NCBI RefSeq assembly: GCF_030272615.1
Contig: NC_081414.1
Span: forward strand, 823,793,896 to 823,857,895
Origin: Cryptomeria japonica
Lineage: Eukaryota; Streptophyta; Pinopsida; Cupressales; Cupressaceae
Length of the DNA: 64,000 bases
Reading direction: 5' to 3'
How positions within the stretch are numbered: position 1 is the stretch's first letter; each line of letters opens with the position of its first letter. The notes beneath the pieces are model-generated. The model had not been told where the DNA came from and did not search any database. It saw only the letters and a program-made list of their open reading frames with translations. Made by a program: the position numbers and the translations under genes. Positions 43,790 to 56,086 of the stretch are shown in pieces.

Positions 43790-46380
43790 AAACCATGTCT
43801 AGGAAAGGATGGAAATGGGATGTCACCTCAAGAAATAGCAGCATATATTAGAGAGAAAGAGGAAGCGGATGCAAGAGTTGGTCGTGCTTCAAACCATCCT
43901 TTGTTGACAGGAAGAGGAAGTAAATCAAAGAGGCCCCCTACTTTTCCATCTCATAGTAATTTTCCTAACATCATGGTAGAGAGCCACCCATTCTTGCGCA
44001 CAATTAATGAAGAAGAACCTGTTATTGTGAAGAGGTGTAGGGGACCATTAGAGAGAGCATTTAAGAATGATGCTAGAGAGATTGCAGATCAATCCGTTGG
44101 TAGATGTCTATATGCAAACGGTTTGTCATGTAATGTGGTACGATCACCATATTGGCAGGATATGTTGAGAAAGGTAAATGAGGCTCCACAAGGGTACATA
44201 GGGCCAGGTTATGAGAAGATGTGTAGCACCTTACTTGCAAAGGAGGTAAAAAGCATAGACAATGCATTGGCTCCCATTAGAAATTCATGGAAACAAACAC
44301 GGGTGTCCATCATTTCTGATGGATGGAAGGATACCAAAAATCAGCCATTAATTAATGTAATTGCAGTGTGCCCTAAAGGGGCAATGTTTTTGAAAGTTGT
44401 GGATTGTGAGGGATAGGTGAAGGATGCACAATTTATTGCTAACATCCTTATACAATCCATTCAAGATGTGGGACCTCAAAATGTTGTCCAAGTAATAACG
44501 GACAATGCGAAGAATTGTAGTGCTGCAAGTATGTTGATTGAGACACAATTTGAACACATATTTTGGACACCTTGTGCTGTCCACTCTCTCAACCTCATGC
44601 TACAAAAGATGGACAGAAAAATACATTGGATCAAACAAATCTATGATGAGGCTGAAGAGATCCAAATGTTCATCACAAACCATAACATGTCACAGACCAT
44701 TTTCAGATCATTTTCACAGTTGGAGTTGCTAAAGGTAATTGAAACACTTCAATTTTTAAAATCTACATTTCACTTTAGTAATCCTTGATTTACTTTTTAA
44801 ATTTGATCATGTCTTCTTTGTATTCTAATTTTTATTTTTGATTGTTGAATAGGTTGCTAAGACTCGATTTGCATCTAACACAATCATCTTGAGGCGACTT
44901 GTGAAGGTGCAGGAGCCACTTGCTAACATGGTAATTAGTCAAAGTTGGTCCCTATAGAGCCAATCCAATACTGAAAGGGCAACAAATGTAAAGCACATGA
45001 TCCTAGATGACACTTGGTGGGATCGAGTGGAATATCTTTTGAGTTTCACTGAGCCCATCATGAGTATGATCCGTTATACTGACACAGATCACCCATGTTT
45101 GGGAGAGGTATATGATGGCATTGGCTCGATGATTGAGGAAATGAAAGTCATCATCAATGCAAAAGACCAAGATCCCGAAGAAACTTTCTTCAAAGAGGTT
45201 CAATCAATTTGTGTTGAGCGGTGGAACAAAATGACCACCCCACTACATCTTGCATTTGCATTGACTCCCAAATTTTATAGTGATGAAATGCTTGCTAAGC
45301 CATCAAGGGTACCACCATATAGAGATTCAAAAATCAGTGAAGGGTGTAGGACAGCACTTACTAAACTCTTCCCCAATTCTGAAATGGAGGATTTAATGAC
45401 AAGTGAGTTTGCTGATTTTGTAGCCTTCAATGGTCTAAGTGTTTCCGCTCTCCGTGACAAGTATAAGAAGGATGCTCATGCTTGGTGGTACCTCAATGGC
45501 CATACATCACCAAACCTTAAAACTCTTGCAATCAAACTTTTATCGCAAGTTTCTTAATTTTTATTGCTCTCTAAATTTATATTTTTTACTATTTTAAAAT
45601 AATAAAATTATTAATTTAAAATTTAAAGTTAATTTTATAATTGTCACCCTCTAACTTTGTGTCAATTATTCAATGGGTTGCTAGTTCCTCTTCATCTAAG
45701 CAAAATTGGAGCACATACTCCTTTATCCACTCAGTGAAACACAACCAACTGGCAGCAAGTAAAGCGGATGAGCTAGTTTATGTGCATTCAAACTTGCGCC
45801 TTCTTACTCATAAACAAAATGAGTACAAGGATGGGAGCACAAAGTTTCGGGATGTAGATCTAGAGCGAACTGATTTGGATTTTTTGGCTGCCACACAATC
45901 TTTACTTTCTGGGGAGTCCAATATCCAATTTGCTGCTAGTGCAAGTGGCAGTGAGGCTGCATGTGGTTCCACTACTCTACCTACATTATCTAATGTCAAT
46001 AATGATGTTGATCTTGATCTTCCTAGTGACCCATATGATGCTGATTATTAGTTGTGTTATTTTATTGTTGAACCAATGAACAATTAATTCGATATATCTA
46101 TCATAACATTCAAATTTTGACAAACGGAAATTAGATTAGACTTACAGTAAATTTGTTGTATTTATATCATATATGATAATTCCAAGTATTGTTTAGCATA
46201 TGGATAATATTTGGGATTCTAAATTTAATTTTTGTTTCTACTTTTTAGGCTGCATATATGTATATATTTATGATTTTTACATTTTTTTGTATGAACGTAC
46301 CCAAACCCCCCCCCAAAAAAAACTATCGTATCGACATATCGTACCCACGTACCCGTACCGGCAACTTAGGTTATAAGGTC

Positions 46381-48440
46381 TTGTTGGTCTAGATTTTGGC
46401 CTTTGGAGGTGATGAAATGCCTAAGTAGGGAATGGATTTTAAAGAGTATAGAGCCTTGATAGTTGTCATCAAGTCAAGAATTAGGGTTTTCAAAGTATCT
46501 TCAAACTGCATTGTGTTTATTGATTATCCTTTGAACTTTGCAATTTGTTAACTTATAACTTGATTGATACTTGTAAGATTACAGTGTTTTCTTGTCTTTT
46601 CAGGACTGATGCAAGAACAAGACTTTGAATGCTGAGAAGAGGACTTCATTGAGTGGATGATATCATCGTCCAAGAAAGAGATTGCAATGATAGAACAAGG
46701 AATTCACTAGCACAAGGAATGGAATGATGGATATTTGGCTAAGTGTCAAGATAACCCTAAGAACTGATATGAAGAAATAAAAAAGAAACAACCAAAATTT
46801 GGCTATCTGGAAAAATCCTTCACAAAGGTGGATATGTGCTCATGTAAAATTCTTCCTCCACCCCTAAATCGCACCAAAGGAAGCTATTCAGTACATCAGA
46901 AGGAAGAACAAAATCCTCCTCAGACTCTTATTTGCACTCAAGGAGGCAGTTTGTGGTAGTGTTAGGATTCTCTCCCAGTGACAACATTCTTCCTCAGCCT
47001 CTAATTTTCACTCCAAAAGTCAATAAAAGGCAAGAAGCAGGAATTTCTTACAAAAGGTGGAAAAGAAAATCTTTCAAAGGGCCTTCTAGTGAAATTTGAG
47101 TGTTTTTCATGAACTTACTACTTTTAGTAAGTTTCACTGTGGCCCCGATTGGCCTAGTTGAGTTTAAACAAAGTTACTATTTTTAGCAGTGTCTATTTTT
47201 AGTAAGTTTCACTGCATCATTGTTTGCCCTAATTTTGTGTTTGGGATAGCTTACCATTTTTAGTAAGTCTATTTTTGGAAGGTCTATCCTTGGCAACAGG
47301 CAAAACACTAACTGCAAAAAGATTTGAGCATCCAGTTCTAAATCCCAAAAAGCAAATGAGCAAGCAGGTGATCAAATTTTAACTAAGTCTAGAAATCCTC
47401 CTTGGGAGCACTAAGCACAATGAAATCTATTCTTGGGCACAAATCCCAAGACAAGGAGAAATTTTACAAAAATCAAAAAATCCTTTTGTACCACTCCAAT
47501 GCACCAGGAAGACCTTGGATGCAAATCCCAAGACAAGGAGGAATTATCCAAAAATCCTTCTTTGCCACTGCAATGCGTCAGGGAGACCTCCTTGGGCACA
47601 AATTCCAAGAGGAGGAATTTTCCAAAAATCCTTCTCTACCACTACAATGTGCCAAGAAGACCTCCTTGGGCACAAATTCCAAGGAGTGGATGAATTTCCA
47701 AAAATCCTTCTTTGGGTCTAGAATGCGCCCAAGCATGCCAGAAGTCTTGGAAAATGATAAAAATTCGTTGTGTTTAAAAATTCCTCCTTCCCCCTCCAAG
47801 TGTGCCCAAGCATTCCAGAAGGTATGGAAACTCAAAATGTAACTAACTGTTGGAAAATCCTCCATGCCATCTCATGTGCACCCAAGCATTCTCAAGGCAT
47901 GGAAATTTGACTGTATGGAGAAATTCCTTCTCCAAGCTCCAAATGCGCCCATCTCCAAAATGTCAAAAAATGATAAAACGTCAAGGATTCATCTATCCAA
48001 TCCAAGACACCATCGAGATGTCAAGAGGCATGGAGGTCCAAGATGAGCAGATCCAGTTTATGGCATCCAAGTTCAAGAAGAAACCTAGTCTCAAGAAGTT
48101 CATGCAGGAATAATTCCAGTTCTAAAATGTCGAGGAGGACATTCAAACTCCAAACATTCAAGCTTCAAAGCAATCTAGTTCTAGACCCCAAGGATCCAAA
48201 GTTCGATTGCAAATGAGAAGAAGATTTACAACATCTTGAATTTCCTCCGGAAATCAAAGATCAAAAGTCAGAAGGAAAAGACTAAAGGAATGATAATCGT
48301 CGACAAGGGAAGATATTCCAAGAAGGTGAGTTCTTGAACCCAAGTGCATAGAAAGAAGAAAATGATCAAGGAAGGATAATTTCAAAAGAGTTGATCAAAG
48401 TTAGAACCTTGGTCCCAATGATGCAATTTAGGAATATACT
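46381..48440 (+). other. Element E leader, distal part
   Basis: No coding sequence recognised. At 47090-47290 are hairpin-like words TTACTATTTTTAGTAAG and TCTATTTTTAGTAAG that recur in element B as CTTTCTATTTTTAGAAAG. At 47400-47960 a loose tandem array with a unit near 70 bp (CTCCTTGGGCACAAATTCCA, CCAAAAATCCTTCTTTG) is repeated about six times. Confidence 0.55.
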
Positions 48441-49682
48441 CTAGCACAATTAGTCAAAATGGAATTTTTCTTTGTGATGAGTTACCAGGTCCACACAGCA
48501 TTTAGCATGCTAAGGTGGTGCTTCGTCACCTTCTCCAGCCAATCAAGTGTTTCCAGACCATCATGACCAGATTCATTGCATTTGCTGCCAAGGAGAGGGA
48601 TAGTGGGCATGCTATTTTAGGCGATGAGCTATCAAATGGTTAGTGGGCATGCTATTTTAAGTGATGGGCTATTAAATGCACAGTGGGCGTGATGCCTCAT
48701 TAATTGCCACACCCACTACCTTGCGCCTCAAGGGTTATTCTTGATCAAGCCCTAATTAGGGTTTGCATGGTGTAATCTTGGCCCTCGATTTGAAATCAAT
48801 CTTGGCCATTCATTTGTGGGAGGATCTCGATAAAAGGCCCTACCTTCTCATTTGTAATTCATTAGATAGTTAGCTCATTAGAAGTGAAGAGCTCTTGCTC
48901 CTTAGAGTAGAAGTAGAGTAGAAGGAGAACACATTGTTGTAAGACTTGGGGAAATAAAATTTGATTTCATTAAAGATATGGTGGATTCATGTTTATTTCA
49001 ACTTGTTGCATGGTGTTCTTCCAATTTCTCAATTGTTAGAAGTGCATTGATATTAATGGAGAATGTGACACTATTTGATGAATTTCAATGGTTCATACTT
49101 TTCGCACTTAGATGATTTCTATTTGTAGTGTAAAGTTAGCCTGAGCCTTTTTATATGGATGCTTAACTTTGATCATTGAATATACATTGTTTGTTATGAT
49201 GGTGTTCATAATGATATGAAAATTCTTTGCATAACCCTTGGAAGATTGCACTAGTTCTTGTGGAGTTGTAGTTGATTTTGGCGAAGCAAAACTTGGTTTA
49301 TTTGGAATTTGTCCATTAGAGCACTATCCATTGGCATCATTGTCCTTAGGAGTAGAATTAGATCCTTCTAACCCTTTCCCCTTTTAATTTCAGCTCATTT
49401 GAAGTAGAAGCATCACGGAATTGCTATATCTGATGATGAAGTTCCAGCCATAGCATTGAGAAGTGAAAGAACGATCCAAACGTAAGTCCCTTTGTGTTGG
49501 CAGCATATCACATCAAGCCAAACGAGCTCATATCCAACATAAAGTTGCAAGTTTGCAATAGGAACCTTGGAGTCACCTCTATGATCTTCGCAATCTTAGC
49601 ATACACATGATTTTTCTCAAGAGAGGATAGAATGTCTTTGGAAACTTTATTCTGTATTGGTGTGGTCATAAAACACCCGTCA
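48441..49682 (+). promoter_or_regulatory. Element E 3' region
   Basis: Inverted telo-box AAGCCCTAATTAGGGTTT (one change) at 48747-48764, CTTGGCCATTCATTTG, TATA-like GATAAAAGG at 48829-48837 (65 bp on), a GTAAGTCCCTTTGTG block at 49484, CAAGAGAGGATAGAATG near 49617, and the end CCCGTCAACA. The same parts occur in the same order in A, B, D and H. Confidence 0.65.
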
Positions 49683-49951
49683 ACAAGGTCCTTTAAATAT
49701 GAAAGGTTTTAATATGATGTTTGCAAGCTTCCACTATAAAAACTATTCTATTTCCTTGCATGCTACAAACTTGGTGTTTGTAAAGGCCCAGCTCACTATT
49801 GTTTGTTCTTTCCATTTAAAAGACTGTTTAGAGATGATCTGATTCCACTTAAGTTCATATCAATTGGTATGAGGCTCCTTTTTCCTAAGAAACTTATGCC
49901 TCCACACTGAGATTTGAAATCATCTGAGCAAACACTCATAAAATTGGGAAG
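49683..49951 (+). other. Flank with an old copia LTR-primer site junction
   Basis: 269 bp between elements E and B. Near 49856-49876 the sequence CATATCAATTGGTATGAGG resembles the end of a copia LTR followed by a mutated initiator-Met primer site, so E and B may both have entered an older copia element. Confidence 0.4.
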
Positions 49952-50005
49952 TGTTGTGACCTTTTTCATGCATCACCCCATTGCTACTGGGGACCCTCTG
50001 ATTTT
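49952..50005 (+). other. 5' terminal hairpin motif of element B
   Basis: TGTTGTGACCTTTTTCATGC, then a 5 bp stem CCCCA/TGGGG (49976-49980 and 49988-49992), then ACCCTCTGATTTTCC. Confidence 0.72.
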
Positions 50006-50335
50006 CCTTCTTTCTAGGGTTTTGTTATCATCCTGTGACCTTTTGCTACAGTTTCACCAAGCCTTGTCCAATTCAGAGCATTTCAAGCCCTAACGATTGA
50101 AAGTTAGTTTTTACAAGTTATGTGATTCCGAAGTGTGAACACCACCAAAGTGCTTAGAGAGGCCAAAGGACGAAGATCGCAATTGATTTGGATGAATTCG
50201 GACAACTTTCTATTTTTAGAAAGTTTACTTTTTTGCTTTTTTCCTATTTTTTAGGAAGTTTCGTTTTTGGCATTTTTAGCCCGATCCCCGATATGGCTAT
50301 TTTTAGAAAGTTTTTCCTATTTTTTAGGGATGTCT

Positions 50336-50700
50336 ACTTTTTGCTTTTTCCGGGATGCAAACCTAGGGTTCACACTTGTGCCACTGACCTGCTTCGATCG
50401 GAACTCGAAAATTCCAAGTTTTGACCTAAAAAAGCTAAATCCCTAGATTTTAGGCTTTTTGCTTTTTCGGGATGCAAACCTAGGGTTTACACTTGTACCA
50501 CTGACCAGCTTTGACCGGAACTCAAAAATTCCAAGTTTTGACCTAAAAGGCTAAATCCCTAGATTTTAGACTTTTTGCTTTTTTGGGATGCAAACATAGG
50601 GTTTACACTTGTACTACTAACCAACTTCAACCGGAACTTGAAAATTCCAAGTTTCGATCTAAAAAGCTAAATCCCTAGATTTTAGGCTTTTTACTACTTC
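50336..50700 (+). repeat. Tandem repeat, unit about 117 bp, three copies
   Basis: The unit has the words GGGATGCAAACCTAGGGTT, CACTTGT.CCACTGACC and AAATCCCTAGATTTTAGGC. The third copy is the most diverged. Confidence 0.82.
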
Positions 50701-50879
50701 AGATGATCCACCTAAGCATGGATTTCAAATTTCAAGTTAATCCGGTTAAATTAGATTAAACTGTGAAATTTTGAAGTTTCTCTGAAAATTATGCTAAGTC
50801 TGGGCTAACAAAGGTTTTTGAAGTATTTTTTGCAAGTTCAAACCCCACCACGATGCAAGAGAGGCCATGAAGGAGCCTT

Positions 50880-51640
50880 GCCTAAAGTCCGCCATGCCTT
50901 AGAAGGCTGTGTGGGTGCTCAATCTAAAGTCCGCCACCAAGCCAAAAGTCCGCCATGCATTTGGGGGTCATGTGGGAGACACTTTCAAAGTCCGCCCAAG
51001 CATGTGGAGAGATAGAAGAGCCAAGTCCGCCAAGGTTAGGAGGGTCAAGGTGAAGGAGCCTCCACCAAAGTCCACCATAGGTTAGGGAGCCATGTAGGGG
51101 ACACCACCAAAGTCCGCCATGCATTGGGAGAGTCATGAGGAGGGACCTTCAAAGTCTGCCCCATGCCTTAGCCAAAATTTTGCCTTGAAGAGAGCTATGA
51201 GGGGAGCCTTCCAAAGTCCGCCCAATGTGGAGAGCCTTCCAAAGTCCACCCAAGCAAGAAGAGGGATGCCTAAAAGTCCGCCCAAGTGATGGAGGAGCAC
51301 ACCTCAAAGACCGCCAAGGCGAAGGAGGCCATGTGGGAGCAAGGGTCAAAGTCCGCCCTAATGCCTTAGCCAAATTTTCACTTTAATGGAGGCCATGGAG
51401 GAGTCAACACCAAAGTCCGCCCCAATGCCTTAGCCAAATTTTCACTTTAATGGAGGCCATGAAGGAGCTAACACCAAAGTCCGCCCAAGATGGAGAGGTA
51501 TCCAAAATCCGCCCAAGAGGAGGGATGCCTGAAGTCCGCCCTATGAAGGAGATGCTCCAAAGTCCGCCATACACACGGGAAGACCCTCTAAACTCCGCCA
51601 TACCTTGGAGAGGTATCCAAAGTCCGCCAAAATTTGAAGA
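50880..51640 (+). repeat. Array of about twenty AAAGTCCGCC words in element B leader
   Basis: AAAGTCCGCC or a one-base variant occurs about 20 times, 18-65 bp apart, always on the plus strand, mixed with GGAGGCCATG.AGGAGC phrases. Two neighbouring segments (51366-51410 and 51426-51470) are near-identical duplicates. Confidence 0.82.
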
Positions 51641-52176
51641 AGATGGAGATAAAATTCAAAAAAAAAATCAACCTACACACGGAAGGTCAAACAAAGATGC
51701 CAGTGATGTCACTAAATCCATTGGGATTTCAAAATTAAATCCAAAATGAAGAAATATCTAAATAAAAAAAAATCCTCAAAATAAATCCAAAATGGAAAGT
51801 TTTTTTTGAGAATATTGAGAGAATATTAAAAAATTATTGAGATATTAATTCAAAATGGAAAGTTTTTTTGAAAGGGAATATTGGAGGATTGATGAATATC
51901 TTCAAACTTGAATCAAAATGGAAAGTTTTTTTTAGAATTAGAAGTATGAGTTGGATGATTTTAGGGGTTTTGCTTAACCTTGTCTACAAATACTTCATTA
52001 TCAAATTCATTATTACACCAAGAAGTTCAAAATTACTAAGGAGAGCTTAGTAAAGTATGTCAGCTTGAAGATCATCTGGAGAAAATTCTAGATATTGATG
52101 GAAGTGGGATAATATTTTTGGCAGAAGGCTTACAGATTTCTGGAGAAAGGCATCTTTTCTGAATTTTCTGAATATT

Positions 52177-55100
52177 TTGGAGAAAAGTCTAGCCTTGCTC
52201 CTATCCAAGTCAGAGGCCCTAGACATTATGAAATTCCAGGTAGACAAAGATGCTCCTCCAGAGTCGAGGATGACTTCCAAGTGGAAGAACATCAGCAACA
52301 CCAACCTTGAACACATCAATCTGAGGGAGTTTAAGAAGCGAATGTTTGGTCTAGACAACCTTGTGCCTACCATCATTGCGCGAAAAATGATGAAGAGTGG
52401 TATCGTGCACGCTGTCGGCTTCCTCCCCACCATGCAGTGCAATGAACTAGTATTTGAATGTGCCAAACACTACAACCCCATCAGTAAGGATATTGTTGCA
52501 CCTGATGGAAGAGTGTTGGCGAATGTCAGCGATGAGGCCTTCAGGATCCCTGAGTACCACAACGCAATATATATGACCAAGGACGAAGCTGACAGTCTAT
52601 ACCACGACCACCTGGAAGAATATGATGCCATAGTTAATCATTCCTGGCTAGACAAGCCGAGGAAGGGTGCCTCCAAACTCCAGAGAAAGAGCCTAGTGCG
52701 AGCATACTTTAAGGAGGACATTGAGGACATGATTGTCTTGCTCAATAGAATAATAGGAAATCCTCAGGGAGCTCCATTGGAACCCTGGATGTATTATTTC
52801 ATTAATGAAATAATCAATGGAGTAAAAATGATAGACTAGGCCCGTATGATCAGCGACAACCTAGACAGCCAACTAAGGAATTTGGAGGCAAATAGGACTT
52901 TCTTCATGAGTTCTTACTTGTTCTATTCTTTAGCCAGGACCTACAGGTACAGAGGTCTCACTTGTAGAGGAGAAGTTGGGAACAAGGAGAACCAATTTCC
53001 AGTATATGATTGTTATCCCCAGCTCCATATGGAGGAGAAGTTCCATTTCAAAAGGGTGAATGATACCTTCCTGATGCACATTACTCGGACCCTTCAAGGT
53101 GGCCTACACCAGAGGCTCTCTCAAGAGTCTATGGACTTCATCGGTTGGTTCGGGTGTTGGTACATCCAATATCCAAAGTTCACTTGCCTCCAAATTCAAG
53201 GATTCTCTGGGCCCCCATACAAAGCTTCCAACTTACCCTACCAACCGAGTGGTGTTGCTCGAGGTTGTGAGACAATTGGAGGCATATATAGTGATTCAAA
53301 GGGATAAGCAGAAGAAGGCAGGGACATCCTCACTTACAATTGGTAACGGGCTGGAAACATGTCCATCATCACAGGCTGCAACTACCGCTGAGAAGGAACT
53401 GGCCTGGTATCCCTTCTACCAATACAAGGCAAGAAAAGATTTTGATCCATTCCATAGGATAAAGAAGATCGAAGGGACAACGTTTGAGCACAGACTGGAT
53501 CTAAAAGACTACTGGGCTAATGTAGCCGATAGTTTCGAGATCCGGAAGAGGTTCTGGTCAAGAATTCCTTTGAGTATGGTGAGAGCAACGGAAGTATTCA
53601 AAGTTGCCGATCAAGTATAAGAAAGCCTAGAACTTCAACAGCCGGGATTTTGAGAAGATGAAGAATGAACCCTTAGTCTTGATAGATGGGACAGAGGGAG
53701 AAAAATTAGATCTAGCAGATCTCATGAGGTCGGTGGTTGAGTACTCAAGGTGGTGGGCGTCTAAAAAGACAAAACAGTTGAAGGCCAGAGGTGTGGTTTT
53801 AACTTATGAATTCATGAGAGTAGATGATACTCTGTCCGTCCATCCTTGTACCTCCGCCGGTGATGCTCGGAATCCAGAAAGTGTTGGATCTCGAAAGAGA
53901 AAGGAGTTGGGTGGAAGCTCCACAAAGGTCACAGGGAAGAGGGTTGTAGGTGAGAGAAGAGAATCTAGCGAAAGTCACTCCATCCTAAGTGCTGCTTCCA
54001 TTGCGCCTAATCAGAGTACAATTGGGGAGCAAGAGATGAACATCTATGTGATTGATGATGAAGTAAGAGTGCTTTCCTAGCCAGTTGAGGAAGTAGTGGA
54101 GAAGGTCTTCCGAACTCCAGACAAGGGGCAGATTGAAGCCCCTACAATCTTCTTGGATGGCATACTAGCAAACCCAGGAGAAGCAGATGATGAGTTTGAT
54201 CGGAACACTGTAGAACAATCAACCATTCCTGATTGGCTAAGAGCAAGGATAAAGGCCAAGGTTCCCAAGGATGCCCACTCAACCGAGGAGGTTACCGTAG
54301 CATTCCTAGAGAAGGTGAATGAACCCGCTATAGCTAAACCGCCCAAACCAGCCAGGAAGTTTTCCCTGATTCAAAGAGACAGTGCCGGATTCAGGACAGT
54401 CCAGATAGTAGTGCCCAAAGAAGGGAAGACTAGGGACAATGTCACCACAGATGATTACAAGATTACCACCATAGAGATGGGTAAGCCTACCCAGGACCAG
54501 GAGATCCAATATTTTGATGACTCCTGCAACGTTCTAAAGACGAGGCTGGCTCATGAAAAAGAAAAGAGGAAGAAAGTGGAAGAAGAGAACCAGCAATGAA
54601 AGAAGTATGTTCTCCATCTTACTAACCCACTCTGCCATGAAGTCCCGGCTACTCCACCACACCCTCTTCAGCAGGGATCAATGAAGGACTATGATGATAT
54701 GAAGGGATCATACACTCAAGAAAAGGAGTGGATTTCAGACGCTGTGATACGTGCTGACACCCTGGTAGAAAACTTAGTATCAGCACATGAGGCAACTTCT
54801 TTGTTGATTGATCGTATCCAGGATCTAGCATCCAATTGGGAAGAAGTGGATGAAATTTAGAATGAAATACTCCCTCACCTAAAGGTTATCCGAGGCATGT
54901 CAAAGAAAATCTTAGTGGATGCAGGCATCATACAGACAGGGGACAGGTACGACTTCGGCACGTGGTACTATGCTCTGGTCACTCGGATTGAGGTTTTGAA
55001 GAAATCTGAGACCAAGTGTTTTGAGACAGAGGCAAGGGTTAGAGAGATCCTGGGCAAGGTATTCCGTGTGGCGTCAGAGATCTGGCAAAAGGAAAGCCTA

Positions 55101-55400
55101 AGGGAGAAGCATTTACAAGCAGAGAACCTAAGAGACAGGATTCAGGCAAGCTTCTTCCAAGATTCAGGGATGATTAACAAAGGCGATCTTTCGAAGATTG
55201 CAAACTTCCTCTCCATCAATGACAACTTCCTCACCCAAGCAGTGGAGTGGGAAGGCATCCTTGCCACATGCGCCGACGATGTGGATCTCATCGACTTCCA
55301 GATTGGCAGTTTGCCAAGTGTCACCATGGAGGAGGTCAAGCTCGTGGTGTCCAGATACGTTGAATCTCTGAAAGAGGAAAGTGGCCACTCACCTCAATAA
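52177..55400 (+). pseudogene. Element B family protein (degraded)
   Basis: Aligns with A and D: SKWKNISNTNLEHI, HYNPISKDIVAPDGRVLA, WMYYFINEIINGVK, SSYLFYSLARTYRYRGLTCRG, VNDTFLMHITRTLQGGLHQR, WYIQYPKFTCLQIQG, and near the end a helical region with SYFQ-free, charged repeats. The start is uncertain (52177, or the internal Met before TSKWKN). Stops lie near 52837, 53618, 53652, 54078, 54597 and 54858, and a frameshift near 53210. The stop near 52837 sits where A and D have Trp, and that near 53618 where the family has Gln. Role unknown. Confidence 0.73.
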
Positions 55401-56086
55401 AATTAGCAACTGCGCCACTTGTCACTCTTTCATTTGCTTGAACTGATAGTATTTCGGGAAACCCTAATTAGGGTTTAGGACTTTCAATCTTGGCCCTTGA
55501 TCACTGTTTGATCTCGGCCATTCATTTATTTTTGAGAAACTATATAAGGTTGCCTCCTCTCTTTTGAAAGGGTGAGGTTTTTGATGTATTGTTGCTTAAG
55601 GTCATTTCCAGATAATAAATTGCATGTGCGCTGCTTTGTAATCTCTATTATTTGAATGATTTGCATGGTTTCAATTGCCTCAACACTTAGTTAGAATTAG
55701 TTTAGATTTGCTTTCATTGTTGTTAATTTGAATGAAGGATTTGATAAGTGTCAATCAATGGTGTATCTCCGCTCATACTTTTGGTAAAATAGATGATTTC
55801 CATTCTACCGTGCAAAGTTAGTCTGAGCCCATCCCTTGTGCATCCCAACATCTCGATCATAAGCACAACCCATTGAAGATTGCACCGGCCTTGTGTAGTT
55901 GTCCCTAGTGTGGCGAAGCAAGGTTTGGTTTCTCAAGAGCACCCAATTGATACCGTCTCCAGAATTCGTAGGATTAGATTAGCCTTCCTAAACCCTATCC
56001 CTTTTTCCCTTTCTTTGAAAGTCTAAAGCCCAGAAAATTCCAAAAAAAAAAGAAGAGACTAAAATTGCTAAATCCATCTAAGTCCA
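55401..56086 (+). promoter_or_regulatory. Element B 3' region, truncated
   Basis: Perfect inverted telo-box AAACCCTAATTAGGGTTT at 55459-55476, CTCGGCCATTCATTT, TATATAAGG at 55541-55549 (64 bp on), then U5-like sequence up to the insertion of D. Confidence 0.68.

Larger units (their letters stand above)
35829..46051 (+). pseudogene. hAT transposase, split by a retrotransposon
   Basis: Coding segments: 35829-36034, then 43795-44734, 44853-45548 and 45677-46051. The N-terminus (MATTASSIPQ) carries a BED-type zinc finger (WICNFC then VKAHFCAIP). The 7,755 bp retroelement sits in this exon; its removal with one duplicated AAACC rejoins the frame. Then come a DUF659-like core (SIISDGWKD, VITDNAKNC, CAVHSLNLML) and the C-terminal hAT dimerisation region (WSTYSFIHS, DELVYVHSNLRLL). 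Besides the insertion there are stops near 44415 and 44957, and the last acceptor reads GG where AG is expected. Confidence 0.85.
35396..46375 (+). mobile_element. hAT transposon with nested retroelement
   Basis: A hAT transposase gene with AT-rich flanks, inserted in the leader of element E. The right end is near 46330-46375 (ACGTACCCGTACCGGCAACT). I did not find the matching left inverted repeat, so the ends and the 8 bp duplication are not proven. Net of the nested element it is about 3.2 kb, normal for plant hAT elements. Confidence 0.6.
33100..49682 (+). mobile_element. Element E: TGTTG/CAACA family, non-coding copy split by insertions
   Basis: Starts TGTTGTGACATTTTCACACA at 33100 and ends CCCGTCAACA at 49682; flanks GGGTC (33095-33099) and AGGTC (49683-49687) differ at one base. 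Its own sequence is 33100-33493, 35143 to about 35395, and about 46381-49682, near 4 kb. It is interrupted by a solo LTR and by a hAT transposon. It has the 5' hairpin, leader arrays and the 3' region, but no trace of the family protein, so it is a deletion derivative. Confidence 0.62.
49952..56086 (+). mobile_element. Element B: TGTTG/CAACA family, coding copy, 3' end cut by element D
   Basis: Starts TGTTGTGACCTTTTTCATGC. It contains the 5' hairpin, two leader arrays, the family protein frame and the start of the 3' region. The 3' region stops at CTAAGTCCA, which lines up with the GTAAGTCCC block of other copies; there element D begins. The rest of B should lie beyond the right edge of the window, after D. 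Its left flank is GGAAG. Confidence 0.68.

Noticed and set aside
47402-47865. Frames of 65-146 residues on both strands
   Set aside because: Generated by the 70 bp array in the element E leader.
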